From the NCBI GenBank assembly GCA_964579415.1, contig CAZOGW010000114.1:1-9651 (forward strand): a stretch of DNA of 9,651 bases. The letters run 5' to 3'. Shown piece by piece: positions 6,360 to 9,651 of this stretch. A program made the translations under genes and the position numbers. The notes below the pieces were generated by a model. It saw only the letters and a list, made by a program, of their open reading frames with translations, made no database searches and was not told where the DNA came from. Position 1 is the first letter of the stretch. Each line of letters opens with the position of its first letter. The stretch is from CAZOGW01 sp964579415 (GTDB taxonomy: Bacteria; Actinomycetota; Acidimicrobiia; Spongiisociales; UBA5794).

Positions 6360-6794
6360 ATGTCGGACGCCACGGGGGAACTGGTCAGCCGCATCCGCGA
6401 CAAGCGGGCCCAACTCGACGAGTACACAAGCCGGATGAGCCCGCGCAAGAGGCGCCTCGTCTCTCTAACTCTGCTGGGAGGCCTGGCAGCGGCCGCGCTC
6501 ACGACCGGACCGGCTGTGGGAGGTGAGACCTTCACCCAATGGATGTCGGCGGGCCTGGGATGGTCCACACCGGCCTGGCAGGTCCTCTGCGGCGGGGCCG
6601 CCCTGTGCTCCCTGGTGGCCACCGGGACCACCCAGTTCCTGCAGACACACCACATCGAGGAAAACGTCGCCCGGGCGGTCAGCAACCGGGCCAAGCTGGA
6701 GGCCCTCGAGCTGAGCATCCTCGCCGGCCACATCGATCTGACAACGGCCACCGCCGAGTACATCCGGTGCGTCGAAGACACGGCGCTCCTGTGA
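6360..6794 (+). CDS. Small protein with two predicted membrane segments
   Basis: The product is 144 residues and I cannot assign a function. The charged N terminus (1-32, ending RKRR) is followed by a hydrophobic segment at about 33-52 that ends in GPAVGG. A short loop and a second hydrophobic segment follow at about 73-91, then a charged helical tail at 98-122. The hairpin topology would place both termini on the same side, and the RKRR before the first segment suggests the cytoplasm. GGGAG seven bases before the ATG is a good ribosome binding site. It is transcribed away from uvrA and is the first of three plus-strand genes. The next gene also encodes a membrane-anchored protein 123 bases downstream, so the two may be expressed together. 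Codon use looks native. Confidence 0.8.
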   Translation: MSDATGELVSRIRDKRAQLDEYTSRMSPRKRRLVSLTLLGGLAAAALTTGPAVGGETFTQWMSAGLGWSTPAWQVLCGGAALCSLVATGTTQFLQTHHIEENVARAVSNRAKLEALELSILAGHIDLTTATAEYIRCVEDTALL

Positions 6795-6917
6795 GGTCGC
6801 CCCTTGCGACGGCCGTACCCAGTGTCCGATATTCAGTACGAACTCGCCGTCGTGCAATCGTGTCACACCCTGTGCATAGGTTGCGCGACGTCAACCACCG
6901 CAAGGAAGGGGGAAACC

Positions 6918-7483
6918 ATGGCCACTCCCGCAAGCGCACGTCATGAGCTGTACACTCGCCTCGTCGATGTGCTTCAGGAAGGCCCGGCGGAAACCCTGAT
7001 GAGCTACCTGCCCGACACCGAGACCGGCGGCCTCGCCACCAAGGAGGCCTTGTCGGCAACAGAACTCGCACTCAGGACCGATCTGGCCAACCTGGAACAG
7101 TCGATCAAAGCCGACCTGACCAACCTGGAACAGTCGATCAACGCCGACCTGACCAACCTGGAACNNNNNNNNNNNNNNNNNNNNNNNNNNNNNNNNNNNN
7201 NNNNNNNNNNNNNNNNNNNNNNNNNNNNNNNNNNNNNNNNNNNNNNNNNNNNNNNNNNNNNNNNGCCGACCTGACCAACCTGGAACAGTCGATCAACGCC
7301 GACCTGACCAACCTGGAACAGACGATCAACGCCGACTTGACCGACTTTCGCACCGAGATGCGGGAGAACATCGGCTCGCTGCGGAGCGACCTGCGCCAGC
7401 TGATCACGGTCACCGTCAGCGGCCTGTTCGGCATCGTCGCAGTCATCGTCGGATTCTTCCTCGCCTCGCTGCTCGCCGGCTGA
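6918..7483 (+). CDS. Hendecad-repeat coiled-coil protein with C-terminal membrane anchor (interrupted by gap)
   Basis: The readable part is 82 codons before the 100-N gap and 72 after it. The ATG at 6918 follows AAGGAAGGGGG, a strong ribosome binding site. The N-terminal region (1-45, with AETLMSYLP near 24-32) looks like a small helical head. From about residue 54 an 11-residue unit, LEQSINADLTN, repeats, a spacing typical of hendecad coiled coils. After the gap the repeats fade into a charged helix, then a hydrophobic stretch of about 24 residues ending LLAG and the stop, so the protein is probably tail-anchored. The form recalls coiled-coil-plus-C-terminal-helix proteins such as the DUF1640 group. 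That is an impression, not an alignment. Head and tail are not in the same frame across exactly 100 N, so the true gap must differ in length or the gene is broken. Confidence 0.8.
7077..7342 (+). repeat. 33-bp coding tandem repeat
   Basis: Units of 33 bp, beginning ACC or GCC GAC CTG ACC AAC, start at 7077, 7110 and 7143 before the gap and at 7265, 7298 and 7331 after it. Neighbouring copies are almost identical at the DNA level, so they arose recently or are kept uniform by slippage or recombination. The copy cut by the gap and the first copy after it are out of register by 23 bases if the gap is taken as 100. A real gap of 44, 77 or 110 bases, among others, would restore the register. Confidence 0.92.
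7165..7264. other. Assembly gap of 100 N in the coiled-coil gene
   Basis: Exactly 100 N fall within the near-identical 33-bp repeats, where short-read assembly is expected to fail. One hundred is a common placeholder for a gap of unknown size. The number of repeat units is therefore unknown. Confidence 0.97.
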
Positions 7484-7504
7484 ACCTCGCAGCATCCGCG
7501 ATCA

Positions 7505-7517
7505 CCACCATTGGTGG
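7505..7517. other. Small palindrome downstream of the coiled-coil gene
   Basis: CCACCA and TGGTGG flank one central T. It lies 22 bases after the stop at 7483 and 132 bases before the dioxygenase start. The loop would be too small for RNA unless the closing pairs open, and there is no T-run, so it fits a protein-binding site slightly better than a terminator. I see nothing else definite in the 165-base intergenic stretch 7484-7648. Confidence 0.2.
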
Positions 7518-7648
7518 GCCTCGCACTTCACGACTGCGACTTGGGTTGGGGGCACACCGGGACGTCGCCGAGATGCTCACAGCGGGATCGGAGCCGTTTC
7601 ACAGGTCCGGTCGATACGTTGTGACCACCAGGAACACGGAGGCCGACC

Positions 7649-8497
7649 ATGACCCATCCCGCCGAAGACCACGATCACGTCGAGGAGCCAACCGTCGAGG
7701 AGTTGCGCATGACCCGACGCTCCATGCTGACCCTGCTCGGCGCCGCCGGCCTGGCGGTGGTGGCGGGGTGCGCCACCGACGCGGCCACGGCTACGACCAC
7801 CACGCTGCTCCCTACGACCCCGAGCACGAATGGCGGCACCTCCTCCACCTCGGGCGGCACCACGACCGCCTCACCGTCCACCACGGCAGGCGCGACGACC
7901 ACCACGACGGGAACGTGTGTCCTCATCCCCGAGGAGACCGAGGGTCCTTACCCGCTCGACCTCTCCGGCGAAGAGGAGTTCTTTCGCTCCGCCGTCGCCG
8001 AGGACCGGCCCGGGCTCCCCTTCTCGCTGACGCTCACCCTCGTCGACGTGCCCGGCGGCTGCGTGCCCATCGAGGGTGCCCGGGTCGACCTGTGGCACTG
8101 CGACGCCGAGGGCGTCTACTCCGGCTACCAACAGCCCGGCGTCGACACCACCGGTGAGACGTTCTGCCGCGGCATCCAACTCACCGACGCAGCCGGCAGG
8201 GTGACCTTCGACACGATCTTCCCCGGCTGGTACCCGGGACGGGTTACCCACTTCCACTTCCAGGTGTTCCTCGAAGGAGGCCTGGCGGCGACCTCGCAGA
8301 TCGCCTTCCCCGACGACGTGGTGGAAGCCGTCTACACCCAGGTCGCCCCGTACAGCAGCAAGGGCCCCAACACATCGGTCCCGTCGCTGGCCCAGGACAA
8401 CATCTTCGCCGACGGGTCCGCCTACCAGATGCTCTCCCTCACCGGCGACACCACCAGCGGCTACGCCGGCAGCCTCATGGTCGGCATCGCCGCCTGA
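7649..8497 (+). CDS. Secreted intradiol ring-cleavage dioxygenase-like lipoprotein
   Basis: The 282-residue protein carries a Tat-like lipoprotein signal: TRRSMLTLLG around Arg23-Arg24, then VVAGC with Cys41 as the lipidation site. A Thr/Ser/Gly-rich linker (42-89) leads to a catechol/protocatechuate-type intradiol dioxygenase domain. The non-heme Fe(III) ligands expected of the family are all present: Tyr157 (EGVYSGY), Tyr195 (GWYPGR), His201 and His203 (THFHF). Such enzymes cleave the ring of catechols between the two hydroxyls using oxygen. The substrate here is unknown. The signal indicates action outside the membrane rather than in the cytoplasmic beta-ketoadipate pathway, and no other aromatic-degradation gene is nearby. 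GGAGG seven to eight bases upstream supports ATG 7649. ATG 7709 (MTRRS...) is an alternative that gives a more standard signal peptide. Confidence 0.92.
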   Translation: MTHPAEDHDHVEEPTVEELRMTRRSMLTLLGAAGLAVVAGCATDAATATTTTLLPTTPSTNGGTSSTSGGTTTASPSTTAGATTTTTGTCVLIPEETEGPYPLDLSGEEEFFRSAVAEDRPGLPFSLTLTLVDVPGGCVPIEGARVDLWHCDAEGVYSGYQQPGVDTTGETFCRGIQLTDAAGRVTFDTIFPGWYPGRVTHFHFQVFLEGGLAATSQIAFPDDVVEAVYTQVAPYSSKGPNTSVPSLAQDNIFADGSAYQMLSLTGDTTSGYAGSLMVGIAA

Positions 8498-8524
8498 TCC
8501 ACTGCCACGGTCAGAAATGCCGCC

Positions 8525-8555
8525 GCCAGACCACGGTCGTGAGGACCGCGCTGGC
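8525..8555. terminator. Possible bidirectional terminator hairpin
   Basis: GCCAG (8525-8529) and CTGGC (8551-8555) enclose CGGTC (8534-8538) and GACCG (8544-8548) with a five-base loop. It lies in the 66 bases between two convergent reading frames, the dioxygenase stop (8497) and the toxin-remnant stop (8564), where a shared terminator is expected. There is no T-run on either side. Confidence 0.35.
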
Positions 8556-8563
8556 ACGCTGCC

Positions 8564-8626
8564 TCACCTAAGGGGCGGGGGTCGGCCGACGGCGTAGACG
8601 AAGACGTTGGTGTCGACGAACATCAT
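8564..8626 (-). pseudogene. VapC-type PIN-domain toxin, N-terminal remnant
   Basis: Four bases after the antitoxin stop, ATG ATG opens a frame encoding MMFVDTNVFVYAVGRPPPLR and then TGA. This is the first strand of a PIN-domain ribonuclease, including the first catalytic Asp in FVDTN, as found in VapC toxins of about 125-140 residues. The other acidic residues and the rest of the fold are absent. The next 66 bases before the dioxygenase stop do not continue the protein in any frame I tried. The toxin has therefore lost about 85 percent of its length, more consistent with a deletion than with a frameshift. An RNase activity cannot remain. Confidence 0.8.
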
Positions 8627-8630
8627 CGGA

Positions 8631-8918
8631 TCATGTGGCGTCGGCGCCCTCCCGGCGAGAGACGGACGCCACAATGCGATGCTCCGGCCAGTCGGGCTCG
8701 CTCCCTACCTCCCGCGCGTCACATTCGGCGAAGAACGCCTCAAGGCGATCGGGGGTGTTCAGGCACAGGCGCGCCGGACGGGTGCGCTCAAGCCGCTCCC
8801 GACCTACCTGCCGAAGCCAATCGGAGAGCGACCGGCCCTCGGCGCGGGCACGCGCCCGAAAGGCCTCCTTCTCCAACTCATCGAGGGTCACCTGAACTCG
8901 GGTGCTCAGACACGCCAT
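8631..8918 (-). CDS. Orphan ribbon-helix-helix antitoxin (VapB-like)
   Basis: The protein has 95 residues. A strand VQVTL near residues 8-12 is followed by two helices (about 13-28 and 31-43, with SLSDWLRQVG), the pattern of ribbon-helix-helix DNA-binding antitoxins. The C-terminal half, FFAECDAREVGSEPDWPEHR and what follows, resembles the toxin-binding tails of actinobacterial antitoxins paired with PIN toxins. The toxin remnant lies four bases downstream, as usual for such operons. With its toxin gone it may still repress its own promoter, act on other toxins, or be drifting. It starts 41 bases after the uvrB stop on the same strand. TACATA at 8929-8934 on the minus strand could be its -10. 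No strong ribosome binding site is seen. Confidence 0.82.
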   Translation of the reverse strand: MACLSTRVQVTLDELEKEAFRARARAEGRSLSDWLRQVGRERLERTRPARLCLNTPDRLEAFFAECDAREVGSEPDWPEHRIVASVSRREGADAT

Positions 8919-8959
8919 TTCCAGCGGTTATGTACTCAGAGCGCGCATGCCGGGCCGCT

Positions 8960-9651
8960 TCACCGCGATGCCTCGGTCAGGTCTCTCAGCTCGCGCTTCA
9001 GGTCGTTGACCTCGTCCCTGAGGCGGGCGGCGTATTCGAAGCGCAGCTCGGCGGCGGCTTCGTGCATCTCCTCTTCGAGGCTCTGGATGAGCCGGCGCAG
9101 CTCATCGTGGGTCAGGTCGAGGGGCTGGCGGGAGGTGAGCTCGCGGCGCCGGCGGTCGCCCGAGGTCGAGTCGCCCGACTGGACCAGTTCGAGGATGTCG
9201 GAGACCTTCTTGCGGATGGTCTGCGGGTCGATGCCGTGTTCCTCGTTGTGGCCGACCTGGAGCATGCGACGCCGGTTGGTCTCGCTGATGGCTCGCTGCA
9301 TCGAGTCGGTGACGGCGTCGGCGTACATCACCACCTGGCCCTCGACGTTGCGGGCGGCACGGCCGATGGTCTGCACCAGGCTGGTCTCGGAGCGGAGAAA
9401 TCCCTCCTTGTCGGCGTCGAGGATGGCCACCAGCGACACCTCGGGCAGGTCGAGGCCCTCCCGGAGCAGGTTGACCCCCACCAGCACGTCGTACTCCCCC
9501 AGCCGCAGCTCGCGCAGGATCTGAACACGCTCCAGGGTGTCGATGTCGCTGTGCAGGTAGCGTGCCTTCAGCCCCAGCTCCAGCAGGTAGCCGGTGAGAT
9601 CTTCCGCCATCTTCTTGGTGAGCGTCGTCACCAGCACCCGCTGATCGTTCT
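8960..9651 (-). CDS. uvrB: UvrB, excinuclease ABC subunit B (3' part)
   Basis: UvrB is the helicase-like protein that verifies damage after UvrA loading and recruits UvrC. The frame is open to the window edge, beginning NDQRVLVTTLTKKMAEDL, and covers the last 230 or so of about 670 residues. It contains the end of helicase domain 2 with VGVNLLREGLDLPEV, the DADKEGFLRS stretch and the motif VI region QTIGRAARN whose arginines contact ATP. The C-terminal UVR motif (LRRLIQSLEEEMHEAAAELR and on) that binds UvrA and UvrC precedes the TGA stop. The GTG at 9637 is internal and is not a start. The gene order uvrB, uvrA, uvrC on one strand is kept, with other genes lying between uvrB and uvrA. Confidence 0.98.
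   Translation of the reverse strand, partial: NDQRVLVTTLTKKMAEDLTGYLLELGLKARYLHSDIDTLERVQILRELRLGEYDVLVGVNLLREGLDLPEVSLVAILDADKEGFLRSETSLVQTIGRAARNVEGQVVMYADAVTDSMQRAISETNRRRMLQVGHNEEHGIDPQTIRKKVSDILELVQSGDSTSGDRRRRELTSRQPLDLTHDELRRLIQSLEEEMHEAAAELRFEYAARLRDEVNDLKRELRDLTEASR

Noticed and set aside
6804..6917. Upstream extension of the coiled-coil gene to an ATG at 6804
   Set aside because: The frame is open, but the strong AAGGAAGGGGG site directly precedes the ATG at 6918, and the extra 38 residues look like translated intergenic DNA.
7165..7264. Frameshift in the coiled-coil gene
   Set aside because: The apparent frame change arises only if the 100 N are taken as the true length. The repeat register shows that the length is a placeholder.
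8607..9524. 305-codon plus-strand frame
   Set aside because: It is antisense to uvrB and the antitoxin. It is Ser/Arg-rich without any domain.

Overview
The window is high-GC DNA from what looks like an actinobacterium. The UvrA, UvrB and UvrC proteins read like actinobacterial versions, several starts are GTG or TTG, and a Tat-type lipoprotein and a PIN/ribbon-helix-helix toxin-antitoxin remnant are present. My guess is the class Acidimicrobiia or a relative, but no rRNA or other definitive marker lies in the window. Two runs of N (10 at 4347-4356, 100 at 7165-7264) indicate a draft assembly or MAG.

Layout. The backbone is a nucleotide excision repair cluster on the minus strand, read from high to low coordinates: the 3' end of uvrB (8960-9651), then uvrA (3211-6075), a SAM-dependent methyltransferase overlapping the uvrA stop codon (2510-3214), and the 5' part of uvrC (1-1340). 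UvrA and UvrB find damage and UvrC makes the two incisions, so the three genes serve one pathway although they are not contiguous.

Two insertions break the cluster. Between uvrB and uvrA there are, on the minus strand, an orphan ribbon-helix-helix antitoxin (8631-8918) followed by only the first 20 codons of its PIN-domain toxin (8564-8626). On the plus strand there are a small two-membrane-segment protein (6360-6794), a hendecad-repeat coiled-coil protein with a C-terminal membrane anchor (6918-7483, interrupted by the 100-N gap), and a secreted intradiol dioxygenase lipoprotein (7649-8497).

Between the methyltransferase and uvrC lie about 1.17 kb (1341-2509) without a credible gene. This stretch holds a string of hairpins (1416-1936), a 33-bp tandem repeat of four copies (2014-2145), an 11-bp inverted repeat pair (2141-2208) and a 65-bp tandem repeat of three copies (about 2295-2505). 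Several hairpins pair better as minus-strand RNA, including one with a cUUCGg tetraloop. A structured RNA or long leader upstream of uvrC is therefore the least ordinary possibility in the window. The second is the pair of small membrane proteins divergent from uvrA, preceded by a weak SOS-box-like site.
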